Part shown: piece by piece, positions 13,601 to 24,388 of the stretch
Numbering within the stretch: position 1 is the stretch's first letter
Layout: each line of letters opens with the position of its first letter
NCBI GenBank assembly: GCA_022813625.1
Contig: JAKLMB010000057.1
Span: 26,913 to 90,912, forward strand
Direction of reading: 5' to 3'
Length of the DNA: 64,000 nt
Origin: Aaosphaeria pasadenensis
Lineage: Eukaryota; Ascomycota; Dothideomycetes; Pleosporales
The notes under the pieces: model-generated
The model's input: only the letters and a program-made list of their open reading frames with translations
Database searches by the model: none
Told to the model about the DNA's origin: nothing
Position numbers and translations under genes: made by a program

Positions 13601-14705
13601 GTTGGCACGCCATGACACAATAATGCTTACCTAGATGTAGAATAATTGATGAAATACTCAGGTATGATGTTGAGGTTGCACCCTCCTACCAGAACGACAC
13701 TAGACTCGCGGTTTCGTAAACTTTGGCATCCAAAATGCACTGCAGTCAACGAAGAGGAACACGCTGTATCCATGGTGACACTTGGACCTCGCCAGTCGAA
13801 GAAATGGCTGATCTTATTCGATTGCATAGCAAGATGATTTCCTGCAAGTTGTTAGACGACATGGAATATTATTTCAAACTGAACCCACCTGTTGCTTGAA
13901 ACATTGGTTGAGTCTCTGAATCTCTAAATAGATCAAACTCGTATTCTGGTGAGCCTGCACCGATGAAGACGCCAAAATCCTTGCCAACAGTGTCATGTTT
14001 GGGAACACCAGCACTGTCCAAGGCTTCGTATGCGCATTCTAGAAGGATACGTTGTTGTGGGTCCATGGACGTTGCTTCTAGTTCCGTGATGCTAAAGAAG
14101 GGTGCGTCGAACTTGGTGATGTCTTGTTGTATGAAGGAGCCTCCATTGGTGTTGACGCTGCCCAACTTTCCTGCATTCGGATGGTAAAAGCTTGCATTGT
14201 TGAATCTTTCTGGGGGTATTTCAGGTGACCATGAGCTTCTACCCCTAGAAATCATCTCGAAAAACTCATCCGCTGTTGACGCAGCCCCTGCCCTTACTGC
14301 GATGCCGATGACAGCAATAGGCATACTGGCTTCAGTCCTCGATTCTACTCTTGGCGGTGGAAGCGACGCCGTTGAATCGAAATCGCTAGGAGGGGTTTCG
14401 ATTCCATTGACTGAGTCCAGATCACTGGACTGCTCGGTTTGGAAGGGCTCCAAAGAGCCCTCACGCGAACCGCGATCTTCTGAATGAGCATTTGTCGGGT
14501 TGAGTTCATTGAATCCATTGATCTCCTCATTGATCTGCTGCTCACCATTGGCTCCATTCGGATGAGGCTCACCGCGACACCCATTTTCCACCTCGGCGAG
14601 TATCATTCGGCCAGGAGCCATGGCTTTGTTGTTGAGGTCGAGATCAGTGCTTTCAAAAGACAAGCATAGCTGCCTTGGATTGGAACAATGAAGATGGAAC
14701 ACCAA
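7604..14705 (-). CDS. Highly reducing polyketide synthase (KS-AT-DH-ER-KR-ACP)
   Basis: Iterative type I HR-PKS, cytosolic. Exons 14705-13889, 13841-13631, 13564-8482 and 8428-7604 join in frame: 2283 residues from the ATG at 14621, or 2311 from 14705. In the 14621 numbering, KS runs from ~100 with the active Cys in DTACSSS (~271) and His in HGTGT (~407). AT has GHSSG (~720). DH has HKIQGLTIFP (His ~1045). A pseudo-ketoreductase/structural stretch follows without any SAM-binding motif, so there is no C-methyltransferase. ER lies around 1560-1880, KR has GGTGGLG (~1926) and catalytic Tyr in QAAYAAANSF (~2064), and ACP has the phosphopantetheine Ser in YSLDSL (~2233). There is no thioesterase or reductase release domain. 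Two oddities: the DH partner aspartate is replaced by Glu (HPSLLEQ, ~1236), and the ER nucleotide site reads GAGATGQ with a degenerate downstream NSL motif. The divergent FSH hydrolase is a candidate off-loading enzyme. The product should be a reduced linear chain or its lactone. Confidence 0.95.
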
Positions 14706-15995
14706 GGATGAGTTTTACACAGCATAAATCAAGGATCCTACCGCCTTTAAGTTTAACGTCGCATGATTATACCTCACATCTTCACCCGGTTCTCAACATC
14801 GACCGGTCTGGATTGCGAATTTTCCCGGTTTCTCATGCTTAGGAATGTGAGGACCGTCCGGCCGAAAAGTCCGTCTCCGACACTCGATTACAATTAATCA
14901 GAAATTGACCGCGCGTAGGAAGCGGAGCTCATCTCAAAAGCTTCCTCTTTCTCTATATTATCTTCTGCCTGGGACCAATGTTGATAATCTCGGTGCACGT
15001 CTCCGAATGGTCCACTGACGAGCAAGGTGATAAATTCAACCATTACCAGGCACAGACGACATGCCTTACAGATTAGACGGGGCAGATCGTTGTTGAGATT
15101 GAGCAATTTCAGGGGAAAGTGGCGATCACACCTTATGGTAGCATGGTTTATGACAGGTACAATGACGATATGTATTTTGTAGTTATTGGATATCAAAGTT
15201 TATGATCAAGATTCGAATGAAGGTGACATGGCTTCTCTTAATATCAACCCAACAATGATCAATCAATACTTCATTGGGCTTTATCTGAGGCAGATTGTAG
15301 ACATTTTATAGTAACTGGAGGCCAGTGTCCCCTCGGTCTAGACTTGCGGGAAAAGGGCGACAGGAGCACCGCGAGGTTCATGTCTCTAGCAGTACTTGCC
15401 GATCTGACGCCCAAAGGGTACCTGTTATCATATCCCGGGCAGAGATTCCCTTGAAAACAAACTATTGTGACGTGAGTTCAAAGGGCAATAATCTAAAATG
15501 GACTTTGTAGAATATTGTGAGCTGTACTCTCAGCCAATCACATTTTGCTCTACGGATGTTTCGTGCATATATTACAAGCAAACGCCTATTGCCGATTCTA
15601 TCAAGTAGAGCTCTGCCAGCATGCCGTCGTACAAAGACAAATCCTTGATGCCGAGCAATCTACCGGTTCTCCTGCTCGCCTTGTACAATCTAGTGATATC
15701 AATGTACACAGCACTATATTACGTCGTGGTTTCAAAGCATTGAAACTGGAACAGATCTTGATATAGCCATCCCGGGCGTCAAAACCGCCCTCATGTGAAA
15801 GAATCTTTCCCGTCAGGTGCACAATAGGGGGAGAATGATGGATTTGAGTAAATCAGCTTATAATGCTTTCTTATGATGATCTTGATATCGGGACTAGACA
15901 TTTGGAAAATTTCTATTTAGTCTCATTGATGTACTGCTGAAACTGGCTGAACTATTTCAAGCGACGTCTTTTTGAATTGGAAAATCATTGAAATC
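14706..15995. promoter_or_regulatory. Divergent promoter region between PKS and FSH hydrolase
   Basis: About 1.3 kb separate the two divergent cluster genes. On the PKS side lie a near-perfect direct repeat, CCCGGTTCTCA (14785-14795) and CCCGGTTTCTCA (14824-14835), and between them the palindrome GACCGGTC (14801-14808). Such CCGG-centred repeats are plausible sites for a Zn2Cys6 dimer, but this is only a pattern. No convincing gene is present; the ORFs at 14894-15196 and 15325-15822 lack any family resemblance. Confidence 0.4.
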
Positions 15996-16971
15996 ATGAA
16001 GTTTTTGTGCCTTGCAGGCGCATTTGGAAATAGTGATGTAGGTACTTCTTCCTAAGTTGAAAAGATTCGCTTACTGATGTCGCTGCAGAAGTTTCGAGTT
16101 CAGCTCGGTGCGTATTGATAATTTGCATAGAATACTTTCCTGACTTAAATCCAAGCTCCAATCGTGAACGAACTGGAAAGCGATGGAACTGCTAGCTTCC
16201 ATTTCATCCATGGGCAACATGAGGCCGTTCCCCCACCGGGGTATGAGGACTTCTTTGGCGGACCTCCCTTTTTCCGATTCTTAGAAGAAAGCAAAGATCC
16301 TGAGGGTGTAGACGGCCTCGAAAGAATACGCGACTTTCCCGTTGGTGCATCGCCGGAAGATACTTTGCGGCTCTTCAATCCTCTGGGCTCGTCCGAAGGA
16401 CTAGCCGTGACAGCCACAGAGGCTTTGAATTATCTCAGAGACATCATAGACAAGGAGGGTCCTTTCGATGGAGGTAAGAGCTTCATGTGAATTTAGTGGT
16501 CCAAGCTGACAGGAGCATAGTCATTGGCTATTCGGAGGGTGCGCTTATCGCAGGAACCATGATATTGAAGGAGAAAGAGATGAGGGAACGCGGCGGGTAC
16601 AGCAACTCTATCAAGTTGGCTATGTTCTTTGGCGGCTGGCCTCCACTAAAGCCAGATCTTCAAGGATTTATGCTATCGGACGAGACAGACCTAACACTTC
16701 CAGTGGCATCGTGCCATGTCAGTAAGTAATTACGCTCATGCGGAATCGGTTACGACGACCATCACTAATCGCGTCATCGCACAACAAAGTCGGCTCATTA
16801 GATCCCTACCTCGACGGCTCCATGGCCCTCTTTAATGTGTGCGATTCAGATAGGGCATTTTTATTCGATCATGCCAAAGGCCACACGATCCCCCGAGACA
16901 AGGATACAGTGAAGGAGCTATGTGATATCGTGCGCGATATGATTGCGGATATTCATGATGATCAGCCGTAG
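15996..16971 (+). CDS. FSH-family serine hydrolase (LovG-like candidate)
   Basis: Alpha/beta hydrolase of the fungal FSH1 family, 253 residues. Five exons keep frame: 15996-16037, 16089-16107, 16156-16473, 16521-16721 and 16790-16971. The start MKFLCLAGAFGNSD matches the usual family opening (MKFLCLHG...). Catalytic residues visible are the nucleophile serine in GYSEG, an aspartate in GSLDPYLD and the histidine in DHAKGHTIP, in the expected order. In characterised lovastatin-type pathways a member of this family (LovG) frees the chain from an HR-PKS lacking a thioesterase. Here the gene is transcribed divergently from exactly such a PKS, which makes product release or editing the most likely job. 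The alternative is a generic esterase. The second exon is only 19 bp, so gene callers may miss it. The first residues, GAFGN, differ from the common HGxGTN oxyanion motif. Confidence 0.85.
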
Positions 16972-17583
16972 AGATAGGGATTACCCCAAACAGAATGTAT
17001 AGGGTTCTCCATTGGTTATTGCGCATGTGGACGGTCGGGGAAATTACCTTCTATGCGGCTCTTCGAGAGGGGAAACCATGTAAAGATTGGCCAATAGATT
17101 TAAACCAGGATGTTGAACGACCACTAGTTCACTATTAATTGACGACTGCCGTGCTACCTCTCCGGTACAAGGGTACATAACATGTATCAGATACAGCCTC
17201 TAACGTTTGTATTCCGGCCTTATTCTTCCTAGTATTAAATCAACTGCCGACACTAGTGGCCGTCTCATTGACCCATTCACAACAACCATTCTCACACCTG
17301 TAAACCTCAACATGATAAGCCGCTCGAATATTCCGAAGGTACACAACTTGCATCACCCTGGGAATTTTGACGCGGCGCATTCAGCCAGATTATTGTTCTC
17401 ATCCTTCGACCGCGTCCCAATCTCCAACTCATCAATCTTCGAGCACACCGTTGAAGCACTTTACAACAGGCGGGATTTTGACTTACGCGTCAAAGTCGAT
17501 CCTAAATCATCATGTCGATAAGTTTCCGACTGTCAAGGCGTTTTCTAAAACGTACACAAGTTTTCTTCGAAGCGTGAGACAAG
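16972..17583. other. Intergenic region upstream of ABC transporter
   Basis: About 600 bp without a supported gene. It contains CCGG at 17162-17165 and 17214-17217. An ORF at 17207-17521 (+) has no family resemblance and is probably chance. Confidence 0.4.
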
Positions 17584-20500
17584 ATGGGTGAAGGTCGAGC
17601 CAAGATGCAATCCTCAAGGCAATTTTTAGTAGGCGAAGATGGTCTTGGATGAAGAAGATGTTGTACGAAACTGACTTGGATACAGAGAATCTTTTGGTAC
17701 GCGACTCCGCTCCAGCGTACCTGGCTTATCTCGGGAGCACTTGCCTCGGCGGCAGCTGGTGTCACCATTCCCTTGATGAATTTGATCTTCGGTAGGTGTT
17801 CCAGCAACTCTAGTGACCGCAAAATATCTAATTGAATGCAATGCAGCAAGACTAGTCGACATATTTACGGCATTCTACGCTCGTTACTATACTGGCTGGA
17901 CACCAGAGAAGTTTCGTGAAGAAATTGCGAAAAATGTGTAAGTGTATCCTACCATGAGCATTGTCACTGCTCTAAATAATCTTCTTTAGTCTTATTATGC
18001 TATACATCTTTGTTGCAAGACTCATTCTTGTATACTATGCTGTGGTAAGTACGCCATCGACACCATCTCCAACATCAAATATTGATACCCACAGCTCGGC
18101 TTCCGTCATACCGGGCTTCAAATATCCGCCGCTCTCCGACTTGATTACTTGACTTCTTTAATGAGACTACCAGTCTCTACTGTTGACAATATACCTCCAG
18201 GGCACACAGCAGCTACCATCACCTTGACTGCAAGTCAAGTTCAAGATGGAATATCAGAAAAACTGTGTATGCTCATACAGAATGTATCGCTGATAATTTC
18301 GGCAATAGTGGTCTCTTTTATCTACAGCTGGCTACTGGCTCTCGTTACCGTGTCTGGTCTTGTCTTCGTCGTCGTTACTTATGCTATCACACTGCGGTAC
18401 ATCGTTAAGACATGGGAACAAATATCTGAGTCTGATCGCGAGGGTGCAGCCACAGCTAGCGAGACAATTTCATCCATTCGCATGGTGGCAGCATATGGAT
18501 CGGAGAAGAGGCTGGCGGGCACATACCGCCGATCAATCGATCAGGCCGTGATATCAGGACGTAAGTTGTCTTGGTGGGTCGCAATTCAGTCTGCACTTGG
18601 TGAGTTTCACTTTAGTCTATTGAGTCAAAACTCGGCTAACGCATATCAAGCATTCTTTGCTATCTATGGGTAAGAGTCTTCCGGTTTTTGCTTCAAATAC
18701 GCTAACTAAAGTAATTAAGAACTGCTGCGCTCTGTTTTTGGTGGGCAGTTCATTTGTATGTGACGAGGAAGATCACGGATGTCGAAGTGTTACTTGTTGT
18801 TATCACATCCATCCTAACGATTGTCATGTCTGTGGGCTCCATCTCTGCTCCTCTATCCGCATTAGGTAAGTCATCAACCAATGTTGTTGTGAATCATGTT
18901 ACTCATGTTTTGCCCGAAGGACGCGCAGCCAGTGCTGCTGGAATCATTTACGCAGTAATTGATGCCCCGAAGGCACAATCCGAAGGCACGACAATTACCG
19001 AGAGATTCGAAGAAAACGATATTATACTCGAAAATGTCAATTTTACATACATAGGGAGACCGGACCAGCGTGTCCTGAAGAATGTCACGGTAACGTTTCC
19101 TTCTGGAAAGAGTACAGCAATCGTAGGACAATCTGGGTCTGGCAAAAGCACGATAGTTGCCTTGATTCAGAGGTGGTACGAGTTAGGCGTCGGTGCGGAT
19201 GAGGATCCGGTGGTATGTACCTCGTCCACAATGCTTCGATACATTAATCTGTATCGTACTTATCGTTTTAGATCAATCTACTTCGAAACGGTCATATAAA
19301 ATTCGGGGAACACGATCTTCACGAATTGGATCTCAAGTGGTGGCGATCACAGATTGGTTTGGTACAGCAAGAACCAGTGCTGTTCAATGCCTCCATATTT
19401 GAAAACGTATGCCATGGTCTCATTGGCACGCAATGGGAGAGGGAATCTGAGGACACGAAACGAGTCCTCGTAATCCGAGCTTGTGAGGAAGGTAAGATGC
19501 TCCTGTCAAGCTGTCGCGATGATAACCCTGCTCATTCTGTTAGCATTTGCCCATGACTTTATCTCCCGCTTGCCGCATGTAAGTCTCCATCTCCTCCGAC
19601 CCAAAGGTAACAAATTAAGACTCTATAGGGATATGACACCAACTGTGGTGATGCGGGAATTCATCTCAGTGGGGGACAGCGACAAAGGCTTGCCATCGCT
19701 CGCTGCATCATCAAGAGACCTTCTATTGTCATTCTTGATGAGGCGACGAGCGCGATCGACGTTCGTGGAGAGCGCAAAGTCCAAGCTGCTCTTGATCGTG
19801 CGGCCCGAGGACGAACCACAATAGTTATCGCTCATAACCTCTCTACCATTAAAAAAGCTGACAACATCGTTGTACTTCAGAAGGGAATGGTCGTCCAGCA
19901 AGGTAGCCATGAGAAGCTCATGAAGAACCGAGCAGGGGTGTACCACCGACTCTTGAATGCCCAACGCCTGTCTACAGGCGACGACTCTGGGGACAGGAGA
20001 TCATTTGCCGCATATGTGGATGCGTTGGACGCAAAGGAATGGCCTGCTTGCAACGCGACAGTGAGCAATGATTGCCTCCCTTTGAACAGTGCCGCCTCAA
20101 AAACCTTTCGCGCCATGCTGATCTTCGGTCGAATGATTTTGGAACAAAGGGGTGGCTGGTATTGGTATCTTTTCATACTCCTTGCCTCCGCCGGAGCTGG
20201 AGGTAAGTCTCTGGGTCCTATCAGTCGATGCCATCACTAGTTGCTAATCATTAATTTACCAACAGCTGCCTTTCCCGTACAGTCTTACCTTTTCGCGAAA
20301 CTAGTATCCGTATTCTCCTATTACGGAGAGTACCTGATTGACGAAACAAAATTCTGGTGCCTCATGACCGTTGTCCTCGCTTGTTGCGTCGGTGTATGTT
20401 ATTTCGCCCTAGGCTGGACATGCAATTCAGTCTCCTTTGTAAGATACCATATTTTTGCTCGAGCCAATATGAATCATCTGACAAATACGCTCGCAGGATA

Positions 20501-22298
20501 TCGTCGCCCAGTACCGTTCCGAATATTTTGAAAATATTCTTCGGAAGCCCATAGCGTTCTTCGATGAAGAAGACAACTCGACAGGGGTTCTAAGTGCCCG
20601 CGTAGCAAATGATCCTTCGCAATTACAACAGTTACTTGGAGTCAATGCTGCATCTATGCTTACATGTGTCTTTAACGTCATTGGATGCGTAACCATATCC
20701 TTTTACTTTAGTTGGAGACTGAGCGTCGTTGTCGTGTGCACAACAACCCCAATCATGATAATTGCTGGCTTCATGAGAGTGAGGCTGGAAAGACAATTCG
20801 AGAAGAAAACCTGGAAAGTGTTCAGCGACTCCTCTAAGTTTGCTGTTGAATCGATCGGGGCGTTCAGAACTGTCAGTGCGCTAGTCATGGAATCTTTCAT
20901 ATGTGAGCGATATGAAAGATTGCTTGCTGCACATGTGGAGAGTGCACTTCGTAGCGCCATGTGGACGACGTTGGTGTTTGCGTTCAGTGACAGTGTCGCC
21001 CTACTTTGCATGGCCTTTAGCTTGTGGTACGGTGGGAATTTGCTTTCTCAATATGAGCTGTGGCCTTTTGATTATTGTAAGTGATCGATCCAGTCTCCCA
21101 AAAGTCAACAGTGTCTGATCAAAGATACCTAGTGGTGGTATACTTTGCAGTAGTGCAGGGAAGTCTAGCTGCTGGTCAATGGCTGAGCTTCGGGCCCAGT
21201 GAGTGCTTCGAGTCTTTCTTGGTCACCCACAATATCTAATAGAGTCAGATATTGCTCAAGCGCTAGGTGCAATGAAACGTATCCTTTCTTTGCGGACGAA
21301 TGATCAGATTGAAGGAGGTATGCCGCTCGAGAGCCCCAACGAGAAGGGTATAGAAGGTCCAAGAATCGAATTAAAAGATGTTTGGTTTACATATCCCACG
21401 AGAAACGTGTCTGTTCTTCGTGGACTAAATATTACTGTAAGTGTGTTAAAAATGTTGTTGAGTTGTAGTTGACCCTCCCTAGGTGGAGAAGAATCAATTC
21501 GCGGCAATCGTTGGTGCATCAGGTAGGCCGTCATCTCACGTTGTCGTGATTCTATCTACTAACATTTCGCCCAAAGGATCCGGGAAGTCGAGCGTAATCA
21601 GCCTACTTGAGCGGTGAGTGTTTCTTGCTAGAAAGAATGCACACCATTCTAATTGCGCTTAGGTTTTACCAACCACAATCCGGTAGCATTTCTTTCAACG
21701 ATCAAGACATCTCAAAGATTAAGCTTGACACATATCGTCGCGCGATATCTTTAGTATCGCAAGAGTCCTCCATCATGACTGGCACGATCCGAGAGAACAT
21801 ACTGATGGGCGTTGACCCCCAAACGGTTACGGATTCCGATCTAGATCGCGTCTGTCGCGAGGCCGACCTCTACGATTTCGTTGCATCCTTTCCTCTAACT
21901 TACGACACATTAGTCGGCCAACACGGTATCGCTCTTTCTGGAGGACAGAGGCAACGGCTTTCCATTGCCCGCGCTCTGATACGCAATCCAAGACTCTTAC
22001 TGCTAGATGAGGCGACCTCCAATCTAGACTCAGAGACAGAGAAGAACATTCAAAAGATATTTGAGGCTACCTGCCAGGGCCGTACAATGATAGTGGTCGC
22101 TCACAGGTTGGCTACGATCCAACGCGCGGACATCATATTTGTCATGAGCGAAGGCCGAGTGGTCGAAGAAGGCAACCATAAAGATTTGCTCCAGAACAAG
22201 GGCGTCTACTGGCAAATGGTAAGAATTCTACAAAGATTATATATTAAATTAGCTAGTTTGTTGACATATTTCAGTGCCAAATGCAGGCTTTGGGGTAG
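17584..22298 (+). CDS. ABCB-type full ABC multidrug transporter
   Basis: Full-length exporter with TMD1-NBD1-TMD2-NBD2 topology, like fungal ABCB/MDR pumps, expected in the plasma membrane. A first exon at 17584-17628 (MGEGRAKMQSSRQFL) joins over a 57-bp intron with an ACTGAC branch site to RIFWYATPLQ at 17686; later exons include 17847-17937, 17990-18044 and 18095 onward. More than ten introns interrupt it. NBD1 has Walker A GQSGSGKST (~19130), the LSGGQRQR signature (~19660) and LDEATSAID. TMD2 begins with AAFPVQSYLFAKLV (~20270). NBD2 has Walker A GASGSGKSS (~21520-21595), LSGGQRQR (~21940), LDEATSNLD and the H-loop AHRLAT. A last intron brings in CQMQALG and the stop at 22298. Both sites keep all key residues, so it should hydrolyse ATP. 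Its place beside the PKS and hydrolase suggests product export or self-protection. I did not resolve every junction exactly. Confidence 0.9.
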
Positions 22299-24388
22299 AG
22301 AGATAAGGGATTTATTGGACCTTGTCGACTGATATACTAGAGTCTCTGTTATGCGAAAACGATTACAGCAGTTTCCAGAAGTTTTCTTACCAACAAATGC
22401 ATTATCCTGTTGCTATTTTCAAGTTCATGGCGCGCCTGTGTCGGCCTAAGTAGTATTATACAAGTTCATCGAATTTGGCGCAGAAGAAATGCGGCAAGCC
22501 TTTTCTCCTGCATTGTAGTATGTTACCCATATCTAGTCGATCGGCAAGTCTATTTGTAGATTTGAATTAGGCGCCAATTTCTAAGTAATGATGGCAAATG
22601 CTCTGAACATAGGGACCTAATGTTGAAAAAATTTCCGATCGATCGTTGATTGTGGAATGTCGTCACATTCATTCACGTCTGTCTACGTGTCACGACTGCG
22701 CCACAGACTGGCCTTCTTGGCCTTGTAGTGCCTTGTTCGTGAACTCGGGTCCCTCATCTCACTCGGAAAATATATGTATTGTTTAAAAACCTTTTACGCC
22801 CTTTTGCGGCGATTTCGAGATCTCCATCAATGGAGATATCCTGTGGAAGTGGTTACAGGGTCTGGTCACCTGACCCATCTCTGATCGTCAAAGTCGGGAG
22901 CTCATACCTCTAAAGACACAGCTTCATCGTTAGCTGGATTAAACGCAGTAACATATCTATAGAAAAGATTAGGAGTATATTTCTTTTATTTCTCTACGGA
23001 CAGATGAACTACCTAGGTAGGCAGCGTATAATTGCGACTGCATATGATAGAAGAGGCAGTGAAATGAAATAATATATGAAATTTCGCGTTTTACGTTGTT
23101 CTCGTTATTGTACTTCAGAATCAACAAGCTATCCTACTGCTTAGACAGAACATGTTTAGGTGTATTTCTACAAGACTCCAAACCTGCGCGCGATTCACTA
23201 TCACGTGATTCGTCCCAATTAGGTTCCTATTCAGCGAGATCCACTCCCAGTTACGAAAGGGGATTTTTATCCTAAAAATAGTTTCAACAGATGATTCCAT
23301 ACTTTCGAAACCAAATTTGGGCACCTGATGAGCGGAAATAAGTTGTTACACATTGATCTCGAAAGACGGCGGGTGGGTCAGCGCATACGAGCATGTCGAC
23401 AGAAGCTCAAATACTCTGCGAAATCGCATATCGAGAGGCATTGAGCAAAGCAGCAAACATTTCACTAAAAACGACTGAAATACAGTTGCAGTATACAGTC
23501 ATGTATACATAGACATAGCTTATTGTAACCATGTGCACTCCTGTTTGCTGGTCATCTCGCGATACCTAATCTTGATCTTGGTTTGTAAGCGCGTAGAGTA
23601 AACATCAACCACGAAAACAACAGCAATTCTCCGAACGCTCATGAATATCTTCGCCGCTTTTGAAGGCTTTTGATGGAAGTTCTTGACAACGCAGCCATTT
23701 CGATGATCGGTAAGTTTTGTGGATAGTAAGCCACCGAATCGGCACCGAACTGGCCACCAATCCTCATTGCGTCGCTTACTCCGCCCCCATGCCTCCTTCA
23801 TCATCACCTCTTCTTTGCCTTGTAGGATCAATAACGGTGCGCGCGCAAAATAATAGTCCTTAAGCCTACCATTATATGTGACTGAAAATCACAAGCCTGT
23901 GATTGACGTTTGGCATAAACCGGTCTCGCCGCGCCTGGGTACCCAATCCATACTTTTGTTTCATACACATTTTGCACTCCGAGTACAGTTTCAAGCTGTG
24001 CCCTTCTGATTCCAGCAACCCAACGCCTCCGCGCATAATTCCTTTCAGGCACAGACTATTCCGAAAAGGTGTCCAGTCTGAATTATAGGATGAGCTTACC
24101 CAAATTCGGACAGGTGTTATGAAAGTCAAGGCGATTGATCCTCTGCGCTTGCCAACCTTAATGTTCACAATGAGGATACGGTATCATGAACAGCGGCCAT
24201 TCCTCAACGGAGTGGCCTTGAACTGGGGCGTAGATATAATGTATAAGAAAGAGCCGGTTATCCGTGAGTACCCACTCTATAGCTACCTTATTCACACATT
24301 GCGACGTTTTAACTTTATCTATCTTATGCGATCTCCATAAATCCTTCTTTTGATCGAGTTCTGTACGGTCTTTTCCATTTCGGACATC
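22299..24388. other. 2.1-kb gene-free stretch
   Basis: No coding region is supported on either strand. Short ORFs (23121-23324, 23520-24168, minus) look like random reading. Base composition is moderately AT-rich but without the TAG/TAA-saturated look of the RIP region further right. Confidence 0.45.
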
